NCBI RefSeq assembly: GCF_021272385.1
Contig: NZ_JAJSDZ010000010.1
Span: forward strand, 1,302,001-1,366,000
DNA: 64,000 nt
Direction: 5' to 3'
Source: Vibrio salinus
GTDB taxonomy: Bacteria > Pseudomonadota > Gammaproteobacteria > Enterobacterales > Vibrionaceae
Part shown: piece by piece, positions 25,757 through 34,033 of the stretch
How the letters are laid out: each line of letters starts with the position of its first letter
How positions within the stretch are numbered: the stretch's first letter is position 1
The notes under the pieces: model-generated
Told to the model about the DNA's origin: nothing
Database searches by the model: none
Seen by the model: only the letters and a program-made list of their open reading frames with translations
Translations under genes and position numbers: made by a program

Positions 25757-28009
25757 TTATTGTATATCCTGATGTGTTTTTATGATTTCCTCTATCAAAT
25801 TAACAGCATGACGATAGTCAGCCGCGGAATGAGAAGTCGGAATAAATGCTGCCTTTTTCAATGTGTTAGCAACAGGTACGACGGTTCCCTTATCGTTGGT
25901 GGTTTTTCCGTGACTAATAAAGTCGTTGTGTGCTTTTTTATACGCATTCACGACATCACTGTACTTACTGGACACATAGAACCGGTAAGAACGGTTATCC
26001 TCAAAGGTTCCTTGTTTTACTTTGCCTTTATAAGGGCTTTTCCGGAACAGGAAGTTAAACCGTTTGTTATCAATGGAAACATTGTCTTCTACGGTTAATG
26101 AACCTGGGTTAAAGTTGTCTGTAAATCCATCCATGCTGTTACGGAACGACAGATTGCCTTTCACAACATGCGCAACCGGTAACCCTTCACCACCCAGTTT
26201 GAAACCATTACCCCGGGTGCCACCTTTTTTATTTTTAACCTTCATGGTCTGACCATTCATATAAGCAATGGAGTCAATAATGGTCACCGCACCATCCGGA
26301 CCATCTTCCACTTTGTTGAATAAGTCATAACCGTCATCAATATTGTGATGCGAAATGCAGCGAATCAGGGTGTTGCCATCACCAACCCGCATTTTCACAG
26401 CAAATCCATCCGCATTGATTTGGGATTTATCCATGTTGTTGTAACTTTCACTGTCCCGGACAATATTATAACTTGCCCACAGTGGACGGCCGACAGTTTT
26501 GGTTGATGAAATCTGGAATCCGGTATCCGGTGAATTGTGCGTTAACATATGATCAAAGTGGTTATAACTACCATGAACGATGGTTCTTCCACCATCCACT
26601 TCAAGATTAGCGATGTTCCAGTAGTTACCCTCATGCAGATATGGACCGGTTACCCGAACGCCTTTTGATGCTTGTAGTGTTTTGCGTTGTTCAGGGGTTC
26701 CACTCGCAGCAACAGGAATGTTCAGCTCAGAATAGTCACCAGGCTCCATCACGATAGTGCCACCCGGAGGCAACAGTTTAACAGCTGTGGCTAAATCCAG
26801 GCGGCCATTGGTTCCTTTAGGATTAACAACCAGACGCATCGGATGAGCAACCTGTTTTCTTTCCACGGTATAAACGTCATGAATCGTTTTTTTGCTTGGA
26901 CCTTCAGTCGGTACGAATGTCACTTCAATCGGTGTTTTCGCCTTGGTCAGTGTAGTTGGGTAACTGAACATGGTACCGGCTTTCACCATCTTATTGTTTA
27001 TCAAAATCCGGCCATCCTGACTGGCAGTATAGGTACCGGCATAATTTGCCCGTGCCTGTATCACATACCGGCTCACTGCAGACTCAGTTGACGATGCGCG
27101 CTGCAGCAAGGTTGCAACTTGTTTAGGCTGATAACGAGGCGCTTTTTCTGTCTGCGCTTTTGATAGCGTCAGTTTGACATCACTTACCTTAATTTTCGCA
27201 TTCCGGGAGGCAAAGAAGCCCACATATTGGTAATCCGGATTTTGCATTTCGACGATATTGGCGTGAGCGCCTTTCATGGAATAGGTTTTGTGAACTTTAC
27301 CGTTATCGAAGCTGACCGTATAACCCTTATTTGTGCGGGTTAACGTCATATGAAATGGCTGTTTTTCACCATAGGTGAGCCCTTTAAGGAACGCTTTTTT
27401 GCTCATATGGTTATGAGCCGTGCCCCATGGCTGATAAATGCCTTCCCGGTAAGCCGCATTGATATTAATCAGACCGTTATTGGCTTTTTTATTGGCTCTC
27501 AGCAGGTTCATCGCCATGTTGGAAGCCGCCGGGAACTCTTCCGTGCCTTCCGGTTGCGGATTTTGTCTTGGATTACCGAGAATATCCCGGACCATCAGCC
27601 CGGCGCCTTCCTGGCGGTTCGGTGTTGAACCAGTTTCCGGCCCTAATTGGCTGAGGACTACCTGCGCAGACAACGTAAAATTGACATCAGTTGGTAGTTT
27701 TGTGTAATAGAAAGTCCCTCCTTCATGAGAGTTAGCAATTTTACCGCCACGACTCTCAATCGTGAAATGCCCGGCGACCGGGCCCGGTTTGACAGGCTGA
27801 CCGTTAATCGTCACCTGATTGACCCCAACTTTTTCAGGAAGAATGGTGGAGCCGAAATTTAGATCAGTCGACTGACCGAACGTAATGGCTTGCCAGGTTA
27901 AATTATCGCTGTTTTTAATATAGTCAGCCGCTGTCATAGACTGGTTACTGCAAGCAGACACCGCCAGAACAGAAGAGAGAATTAACGGAACTTTGGCTAT
28001 TTTCATCAT
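25757..28009 (-). CDS. pelX: Exo-pectate lyase, PelX-like (PL9), lipoprotein
   Basis: A 750-residue secreted enzyme. The N-terminus (MMKIAKVPLILSSVLAVSAC) is a lipoprotein signal with the cysteine at 20. A jelly-roll-like N-terminal region (about 30-300) precedes a C-terminal parallel beta-helix. The beta-helix shows HSPDTGFQIS-type and NADGFAVKMRVGDGNTLIRCISHHNIDDGYDLFNK repeats, the acidic calcium-binding pattern of family 9 lyases, and GNGFKLGGEG with the expected basic residue. It matches Dickeya PelX, which releases disaccharides from polygalacturonate in the periplasm. Here it is probably anchored to a membrane. It follows kdgM by 76 bases and is likely co-transcribed with it. Confidence 0.85.
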   Translation of the reverse strand: MMKIAKVPLILSSVLAVSACSNQSMTAADYIKNSDNLTWQAITFGQSTDLNFGSTILPEKVGVNQVTINGQPVKPGPVAGHFTIESRGGKIANSHEGGTFYYTKLPTDVNFTLSAQVVLSQLGPETGSTPNRQEGAGLMVRDILGNPRQNPQPEGTEEFPAASNMAMNLLRANKKANNGLININAAYREGIYQPWGTAHNHMSKKAFLKGLTYGEKQPFHMTLTRTNKGYTVSFDNGKVHKTYSMKGAHANIVEMQNPDYQYVGFFASRNAKIKVSDVKLTLSKAQTEKAPRYQPKQVATLLQRASSTESAVSRYVIQARANYAGTYTASQDGRILINNKMVKAGTMFSYPTTLTKAKTPIEVTFVPTEGPSKKTIHDVYTVERKQVAHPMRLVVNPKGTNGRLDLATAVKLLPPGGTIVMEPGDYSELNIPVAASGTPEQRKTLQASKGVRVTGPYLHEGNYWNIANLEVDGGRTIVHGSYNHFDHMLTHNSPDTGFQISSTKTVGRPLWASYNIVRDSESYNNMDKSQINADGFAVKMRVGDGNTLIRCISHHNIDDGYDLFNKVEDGPDGAVTIIDSIAYMNGQTMKVKNKKGGTRGNGFKLGGEGLPVAHVVKGNLSFRNSMDGFTDNFNPGSLTVEDNVSIDNKRFNFLFRKSPYKGKVKQGTFEDNRSYRFYVSSKYSDVVNAYKKAHNDFISHGKTTNDKGTVVPVANTLKKAAFIPTSHSAADYRHAVNLIEEIIKTHQDIQ

Positions 28010-28031
28010 CAGTTACCTCGATAGATGAACA

Positions 28032-28060
28032 GACTTATTCCGGTGTCACCGGAATAAGTC
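28032..28060 (-). repeat. Perfect 29-base palindrome between kdgM and pelX
   Basis: Arms GACTTATTCCGGTG and CACCGGAATAAGTC are perfect complements around a single central base. There is no U-run after it on the minus strand, so it is not a classical terminator. It could be an mRNA end-point, a partial attenuator, or a protein-binding site. Confidence 0.75.
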
Positions 28061-28085
28061 GTAAGGATGGAAAAAGAAAGCAGAA

Positions 28086-28829
28086 TTAGAAGTTGTATTT
28101 CAGACCGACACGGAAACGTGGGCGCCATTTGTCGTTCTGAGCGTCAGTCGTACCATTGAAATCGTATTCCTGACCTGATTTATAAGGGACGAAACCCACT
28201 TCCATAAATGGACGCCAGCCACTTTCAAAGCCTTTATACTCACCGGTAAAGTTAAGCTCAGAGAACCATGCTTTATGATCTTTCCATCTAGGCCCTTTTT
28301 CTGTACTGTTGAAGGTGTAATCCAGTGACCCACCAAATTTCCAGTCTTCAATACCGCTATATCCGAACGCAAACGTCCAACGGTTATAATGCGAATTGGT
28401 TTTTCCCTTGGATGGAACCGGATTATCGTAATGGTAACGGTGACGGAACGACACCGCCCAGTCACTGTTCACTTTATACCCTAAGGTCAAATTGAGCTGA
28501 TGACCAATCTGGGTCGAATTCGATTCCCATTTATATTGCGGTTTTAACGACCATTTATCGTTCAGTTTGTACAAGTAACTGATATTGGCCTGATGCCCGT
28601 TACTCTTCTGTTCACCAAACGCGTCTTCGTTATCACCTTTCCATTTCACTTCAACTCCGAAACCCACCCCATTTTTAAAGCGGTGGTCAACGGCAACACG
28701 TTGTTTGTGTGCCGCCGACTGGCTATCGTACCTAGGAGTAAACTCTTCACGAATATTCAGGGTTGCAGCACTCACTGCTGTGCTAGTCAGGCCTAATAAA
28801 ACAGCTGATACTAAGATTTTATTTTTCAT
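28086..28829 (-). CDS. kdgM: Oligogalacturonate-specific porin KdgM
   Basis: A 247-residue outer-membrane barrel of the KdgM family. MKNKILVSAVLLGLTSTAVSA is the signal peptide. The mature part is rich in Arg, Lys, Tyr and Trp with alternating strands (RVAVDHRFKNGVGFGVEVKW; WAVSFRHRYHYDN) and ends RFRVGLKYNF, with terminal Phe. KdgM lets acidic oligogalacturonides cross the outer membrane. Another ATG lies 18 bases upstream at 28847, but it falls inside a KdgR operator and close behind a TATAAA, so 28829 is preferred. It heads the kdgM-pelX unit. Confidence 0.9.
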   Translation of the reverse strand: MKNKILVSAVLLGLTSTAVSAATLNIREEFTPRYDSQSAAHKQRVAVDHRFKNGVGFGVEVKWKGDNEDAFGEQKSNGHQANISYLYKLNDKWSLKPQYKWESNSTQIGHQLNLTLGYKVNSDWAVSFRHRYHYDNPVPSKGKTNSHYNRWTFAFGYSGIEDWKFGGSLDYTFNSTEKGPRWKDHKAWFSELNFTGEYKGFESGWRPFMEVGFVPYKSGQEYDFNGTTDAQNDKWRPRFRVGLKYNF

Positions 28830-28848
28830 AATGAAACACCATTTCACT
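28830..28848. promoter_or_regulatory. KdgR-type operator at kdgM
   Basis: AATGAAACACCATTTCACT agrees with the enterobacterial KdgR pattern AATRAAAYRNYRTTTYATT at all but one position. On the kdgM strand a TATAAA lies directly upstream (about 28852-28857) with TTTTAA 17 bases before it. The operator would therefore cover the transcription start, as expected for repression relieved by a pectin intermediate. Confidence 0.7.
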
Positions 28849-29563
28849 TTATAGGATTAACCGTTTCAATTTAAAACCATGAGTGAAAAATAAAATAGTC
28901 AATAAATATTTTTGTGATCAAAGAGCCACAGAATGTAATAAAAATTCAATGAACTGTGATCAGCGCAAAATAATAAGAAAAATTAAAAATGAACTATTTG
29001 AAAGATATGAAACGAGAATCACTGGAAATTTAATTTGATATTAAATCTAATAAAATAAAGTATTTACAGACTAAATATGCCATTTATCTGTCATCATAAA
29101 TTAATATTATAAATAAAAGAAATCATGCATAAGTAACTAAAAATTAATAAAAAATTATATACTACATACCTAAATACATCAGCAAGAAAACACACAATTC
29201 AGTTGAGGGCCACACCTCCTTAACCAAAAATTAATAGCATATTCAATTAATAAGTAATCTTATCACTTGCTATCAAAAAATTTGTTAAGCCAATTTAGAC
29301 TGGTATATGCCATAGCTAAAATTTTTTTAAAATAATGGTATTTGAATCACAATATTGTCATTTCATTAAAAAATAAAATATAAAACGTTATTTCATTATT
29401 TTTATTAAATTGGTTAAAAAATTTTAATCAGCGATCACAATTATCAAATTAACAAGTGGAAGTTAAATATGTATCTGCGTTTAATAAGTACAGAAACTGA
29501 AATGTGACCCGGTATTTGTTTTCTACTTTTCAGTAAATTAATAAAATTAACGAGGATAAGAAA
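28849..29563. other. AT-rich control region between divergent kdgM and togM
   Basis: About 715 bases with no credible gene. It holds the kdgM promoter at its left side and a KdgR operator at 29379. Three isolated TGTGA half-sites (near 28913, 28952 and, on the minus strand, 29430) might be weak CRP contacts, but none forms a full palindrome. Confidence 0.6.
29379..29397. promoter_or_regulatory. KdgR-type operator upstream of togM
   Basis: TATAAAACGTTATTTCATT matches the KdgR pattern at 18 of 19 positions. It lies about 167 bases before the togM start. A second, poorer right half (TTTCATT at 29361-29367) lies just upstream. Confidence 0.65.
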
Positions 29564-30448
29564 ATGTATGAAAATCGCAAGCTGGGATTGGCGTACTTAT
29601 CTCCCTTTATAATAGGGTTGATATTGTTTACTGCCTTTCCATTTGTGTCATCGTTTTTGATGAGCTTTACCAATTATGATCTGATGACCACACCGGATTT
29701 TGTTGGTTTAGAAAATTACCACTATATGCTTTTCGAAGATGATGTGTTCTGGAAATCAATGAGTGTAACGTTTTTATACGTTTTCTTAACGATTCCCGTC
29801 AAACTCGCGTTCGCATTGTTTATTGCGTTCATTCTGAACTTTAATCTGAAAGGTATTGGTTTCTTCCGCACGGCCTATTACATTCCGTCTATTTTAGGAA
29901 GTAGTATTGCCATTGCCGTTCTTTGGCGTGCTCTGTTTGCCATTGATGGTGTACTGAACCAGTTTCTCGGCCTTTTTGGCGTAGATCCGATCAGTTGGCT
30001 GGGGGAACCTTCATTTGCCTTATTTACTATTACGCTCCTGAGAGCCTGGCAATTTGGTTCTGCAATGGTCATTTTCCTGGCCGCTCTGCAAAATGTTCCC
30101 AAATCGCAGTATGAAGCTGCAATGATTGACGGGGCGAGCAAGTGGCAAATGTTTATGAAAGTCACCGTACCTCTGATCACTCCGGTTATTTTCTTTAACT
30201 TTATTATGCAAACTACTCAGGCCTTCCAGGAATTTACCGCACCTTACGTCGTCACTGGCGGTGGCCCAATGAAGTCGACTTATCTGATTTCTCTATATAT
30301 TTATGAAACAGCCTTTAAGTTCTTCGATATGGGTTACGGTAGTGCACTTGCATGGTCATTATTTGTTGTCGTAGCAATCTTTACTGCCATTACATTCCGT
30401 TCATCTAAATACTGGGTGTTCTATTCCGGCGATAAAGGAGGTAAATAA
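29564..30448 (+). CDS. togM: Oligogalacturonide ABC importer, permease TogM
   Basis: A 294-residue inner-membrane permease of the MalF/UgpA type. Six membrane segments are apparent, starting with LGLAYLSPFIIGLILFTAFPFVSSF. The loop that touches the ATPase reads EAAMIDGASKWQMFMKVTVPLITP, the expected EAA motif. GAGG stands eight bases before the ATG. It heads a four-gene unit with the gene order known from Dickeya togMNAB. That importer takes up short galacturonides from the periplasm. Confidence 0.9.
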   Translation: MYENRKLGLAYLSPFIIGLILFTAFPFVSSFLMSFTNYDLMTTPDFVGLENYHYMLFEDDVFWKSMSVTFLYVFLTIPVKLAFALFIAFILNFNLKGIGFFRTAYYIPSILGSSIAIAVLWRALFAIDGVLNQFLGLFGVDPISWLGEPSFALFTITLLRAWQFGSAMVIFLAALQNVPKSQYEAAMIDGASKWQMFMKVTVPLITPVIFFNFIMQTTQAFQEFTAPYVVTGGGPMKSTYLISLYIYETAFKFFDMGYGSALAWSLFVVVAIFTAITFRSSKYWVFYSGDKGGK

Positions 30449-30450
30449 TT

Positions 30451-31356
30451 ATGACTTCAACAATAATCCCTGCAACTCAGGCTGAAAAAGAACGTAACCA
30501 GGAAAATGAACGCACGATTCGTCGCGAAAAGATTAATGCTTTTTTCCGTTACACAATTCTGATCATTGTCGGACTCTTGATGCTGTATCCACTTTTATGG
30601 ATGTTCTCAGCGTCAATGAAACCGAACCATGAAATATTTTCCTCCATGAGTCTTATCCCGGACCATATCAGTTGGGAAGGATTTATTAATGGCTGGAAAA
30701 CCGGGACTGAATTTACATTTGGTCACTATATTATCAACACTTTTGCTTACGTACTTCCAAAAGTAATACTGACCGTAATTTCATCGACAATTGTAGGTTA
30801 TGCATTTGCCCGATTTGAAATTCCGTTTAAGAAGTTTTGGTTCGCCACTCTGGTTGCCACCATTCTGCTTCCACAGTCAGTGTTGTTGATTCCTCAATAT
30901 CTGATGTTCCGCGAAATGGGTCTGTTAGATAGTTATCTGCCACTGTATTTGCCTATGGCATTTGCAACACAAGGGTTCTTCGTTTTCATGTTGGTTCAGT
31001 TCCTTCGGGGTGTACCAACGGATATGGAAGAAGCCGCAATGATCGATGGGTGTAACTCATTCCAGGTACTTTGGTATGTGGTTGTTCCTGTGATTCGTCC
31101 AGCGATCGTTTCTGTTGCCTTGTTCCAGTTCATGTGGTCAGTCAATGACTTCCTTGGTCCGTTGATTTACGTCTCCAGTGTAGAGAAATATCCAATTGCT
31201 CTGGCACTGAAAATGTCTATCGACGTTACAGAGGGTGCGAAATGGAACGAAATTCTGGCAATGGCCTCTATTGCAATCATTCCTTCAATCATTGTGTTCT
31301 TTATGTCACAGAAATATTTTGTTGAAGGCGTCACCAGCAGCGGTATTAAAGGTTAA
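30451..31356 (+). CDS. togN: Oligogalacturonide ABC importer, permease TogN
   Basis: A 301-residue second permease of the MalG type. A hydrophilic N-terminus of about 30 residues precedes six membrane segments (FRYTILIIVGLLMLYPLLWMFS first). The EAA loop is EEAAMIDGCNSFQVLWYVVVPVIRP. It starts two bases after togM behind GGAGG, so expression is tightly linked. With TogM it forms the channel of the importer. Confidence 0.9.
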   Translation: MTSTIIPATQAEKERNQENERTIRREKINAFFRYTILIIVGLLMLYPLLWMFSASMKPNHEIFSSMSLIPDHISWEGFINGWKTGTEFTFGHYIINTFAYVLPKVILTVISSTIVGYAFARFEIPFKKFWFATLVATILLPQSVLLIPQYLMFREMGLLDSYLPLYLPMAFATQGFFVFMLVQFLRGVPTDMEEAAMIDGCNSFQVLWYVVVPVIRPAIVSVALFQFMWSVNDFLGPLIYVSSVEKYPIALALKMSIDVTEGAKWNEILAMASIAIIPSIIVFFMSQKYFVEGVTSSGIKG

Positions 31357-31374
31357 TCTTGGGGAGATAACACA

Positions 31375-32526
31375 ATGGCTGAAGTAAAATTTAATAAATT
31401 AGAGAAAACTTATTCAAACGGATTTAAAGCCGTTCACGGTGTTGATTTAACTATTAGAGATGGAGAATTTCTGGTTATCGTCGGTCCGTCTGGTTGTGCA
31501 AAATCGACCACACTGAGAATGTTGGCGGGGCTGGAAAATATCACCGGTGGTGAAATCCTGATCGGAGGTCGGGTGGTGAATAATCTACCTCCGAAAGACC
31601 GGGGAATTGCCATGGTATTCCAGAACTATGCACTGTATCCCCATATGACTGTCCGTGAAAATCTCGGCTTTGGTCTGAAACTGCAAAAATTACCGAAGAG
31701 CGAAATCAATCAACGCGTAAATGATGCCGCCAATATTCTGGAAATTGAAGAACTACTTGATCGTTTACCTCGTCAGTTATCCGGTGGTCAGGCACAACGG
31801 GTTGCCGTCGGACGTGCCATCGTGAAAAAACCGGAAGTGTTTTTATTTGATGAACCACTATCCAACCTGGATGCAAAACTCAGAGCATCAATGAGGATCC
31901 GTATTTCTGACCTTCACAAACACCTGAAATCAGAAAAACGCCCTGCAACGGCTGTGTATGTTACCCATGACCAGACAGAAGCGATGACGATGGGTGATCG
32001 TATCTGTGTGATGAAACTGGGTGAAATTATGCAGGTGGATACGCCGGAAGAGCTTTATAACAACCCGGTCAATATGTTTGTCGCTGGCTTTATCGGTGCC
32101 CCGGAAATGAACATGGCCGATGTGGCACTCGTCGATGACGGTGACGATTTGGTTGTAGATATTGAAGGCCAGAGACTGAGCTTACCAGCGGAAAAAGTTC
32201 TCAGCATTCGCAATCACGGATTCAATAAAACCGTTTTAGGCATCCGGCCAGATAACATTACGTTGTCATTAGCTGAAGGCTCTCACCATGATTCGATTCA
32301 AACCATCCAGGGTGATGTCGTCCGGATGGAAAATATGGGGCATGAAGTGTTTGTTTACTTTGCCATCGGCAAAAATGAATTTACAGCCCGTGTTCCAATT
32401 GATGACGTCAAAGAAAAATTAAACATGCAGTTACAGAAGAATGTCACGTTCATGATTGACATGAACAAAGCACATATTTTTGACAAAGAAACAGAAGTGA
32501 ATATTTCTCTACCTACTCAAAAATAA
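31375..32526 (+). CDS. togA: Oligogalacturonide ABC importer, ATPase TogA
   Basis: A 383-residue ATPase of the MalK/UgpC class. The nucleotide-binding part has GPSGCAKST (Walker A), the LSGGQAQRVAVGRA signature, VFLFDEPLSNLD (Walker B) and the switch His of VTHDQTEAMT. The last 130 residues are the usual regulatory MOP/TOBE-like domain (GIRPDNITL). The Walker A loop has Ala where Gly is common (GCAKS), a variation also seen in sugar importers. GGGGAG lies before the ATG. It energises TogMN. Confidence 0.92.
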   Translation: MAEVKFNKLEKTYSNGFKAVHGVDLTIRDGEFLVIVGPSGCAKSTTLRMLAGLENITGGEILIGGRVVNNLPPKDRGIAMVFQNYALYPHMTVRENLGFGLKLQKLPKSEINQRVNDAANILEIEELLDRLPRQLSGGQAQRVAVGRAIVKKPEVFLFDEPLSNLDAKLRASMRIRISDLHKHLKSEKRPATAVYVTHDQTEAMTMGDRICVMKLGEIMQVDTPEELYNNPVNMFVAGFIGAPEMNMADVALVDDGDDLVVDIEGQRLSLPAEKVLSIRNHGFNKTVLGIRPDNITLSLAEGSHHDSIQTIQGDVVRMENMGHEVFVYFAIGKNEFTARVPIDDVKEKLNMQLQKNVTFMIDMNKAHIFDKETEVNISLPTQK

Positions 32527-32548
32527 TAAATATCTTGGAGACTATCTC

Positions 32549-33838
32549 ATGATTAAGAAAAAACTACTAACAACACTCACCATGGTTGCTCTTGGCACAA
32601 TGGTTGCAACAGCAGCCTCGGCACAAACTGAGTTGCGAATGTCCTGGTGGGGGGGAAGCTCCCGACATCAGGCAACATTAAAAGCCCTTGAAAAATTCCA
32701 TGAAAAGTATCCGGACATCGTAGTTAAAGGTGAATATACCGGTTGGAATGGTCACCTATCCCGTCTGACAACTCAGATTGCAGGTAACACTGAACCTGAC
32801 GTGATGCAAACCAACTGGAACTGGTTGCCAATCTTCTCTCGTGACGGGAAAGGCTTTTATGATATGAATGCTCAATCAGATGCGCTACATATCGGAAACT
32901 TCCCGGAAAAAGCCATTAAAATGACCACGGTACAAGGCAAAATTGATGGATTACCTGTCAGTATTACCTCCAGGGTGTTCTACTATAACAAAGATAGCTG
33001 GGCCAAAGCAGGCGTGAAATATCCAAAAACCTGGGAAGATTTCAAAAAAGCCGGTCAGGCATTTAAAGCGAAACTGGGCGATGGATACTATCCTCTGGTG
33101 GTGGAAGCCCGTGACGTGTTTGCCATCAACCGTTCAATTTTTATCCAGAAATACGGTAAAGATATTATCAGCCATAAAACCAATTTACTGGATTTTACCC
33201 CGGAAGAGATGACCAAATTCTTCCAGATTTATGTTGATATGGTTAAAAATCATGTGTTTCCATCAACCGAAGTATTCGCGTCTTATGGTAAAGGAAACAT
33301 GAACGAAATGCGTCCATGGATTGACGGTCACTTTGGTGGTCTGTATATGTGGAATACCTCCATTCCTAAATACGCAGACAATTTGGAACCACCACAATCA
33401 ATGGAATTAGGTCCTTATCCGATGGCTCCGGGTGCTACTGACTCTGGTCTGCTGGCTCGTCCTTCAATGATGTTTTCTATTGGCCGAAACACAAAACATC
33501 CTGAAGCGGCCGCCAAACTGGTGAACTTCCTTCTAAACGATCCCGATGGAGTGAAAGCAATGGGGCTGGCTCGTGGTGTACCATTAAGTAAAGCAGGCCT
33601 GAATGCATTGAAAGTATCAGGTGATCTGGATGAAACCAGCCTGCCATATCAGGGTTACAAAATGGCGCAAACACTGCCACAAACTATTTTGCCAACTACT
33701 TATACTGATAATGCCCAGTTAATGGAATTATTTGAGGAAGAAATGCAGCATTTGGATTACGGTCAGTCTACACCGGCCAAATCTGCGAAAAACTTTATCC
33801 GTCGTGGTAACCGCGTATTGAAACGTATTGCCAAATAA
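32549..33838 (+). CDS. togB: Oligogalacturonide-binding protein TogB
   Basis: A 429-residue periplasmic solute-binding protein of the extracellular family 1 type. The signal peptide MIKKKLLTTLTMVALGTMVA (then TAASA) is cut before QTELRMSWWGGSSRHQATL. The mature part has the two-lobe pattern of sugar-binding proteins with many aromatic residues. It is the last gene of togMNAB and delivers oligogalacturonides to TogMN. A strong terminator follows at 33858, so pelW is likely a separate transcript or depends on readthrough. Confidence 0.9.
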   Translation: MIKKKLLTTLTMVALGTMVATAASAQTELRMSWWGGSSRHQATLKALEKFHEKYPDIVVKGEYTGWNGHLSRLTTQIAGNTEPDVMQTNWNWLPIFSRDGKGFYDMNAQSDALHIGNFPEKAIKMTTVQGKIDGLPVSITSRVFYYNKDSWAKAGVKYPKTWEDFKKAGQAFKAKLGDGYYPLVVEARDVFAINRSIFIQKYGKDIISHKTNLLDFTPEEMTKFFQIYVDMVKNHVFPSTEVFASYGKGNMNEMRPWIDGHFGGLYMWNTSIPKYADNLEPPQSMELGPYPMAPGATDSGLLARPSMMFSIGRNTKHPEAAAKLVNFLLNDPDGVKAMGLARGVPLSKAGLNALKVSGDLDETSLPYQGYKMAQTLPQTILPTTYTDNAQLMELFEEEMQHLDYGQSTPAKSAKNFIRRGNRVLKRIAK

Positions 33839-33857
33839 CGTAAAAGGAAAATCGTCA

Positions 33858-33890
33858 CAGCACTCCGGTAAACGGAGTGCTGTTTTCGCG
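33858..33890 (+). terminator. Intrinsic terminator after togB
   Basis: Ten-base arms CAGCACTCCG and CGGAGTGCTG around GTAAA are followed by TTTTCGCGTTTTT. Confidence 0.88.
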
Positions 33891-34033
33891 TTTTTATTAT
33901 AAGCAATTGACACATTTATTGATTGACATGATATGTCCCCTACACCATGGGATGAACACACTCAAATATAACCAAAACCGGGATGGCTCACTCCTCTTCA
34001 TTTACTTTTTTCCCGACCAAGCCTGCGGAGATC

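Noticed and set aside
28905..29530. CRP sites in the kdgM-togM spacer
   Set aside because: Only single TGTGA halves are present; the second half is absent or at the wrong spacing in each case.
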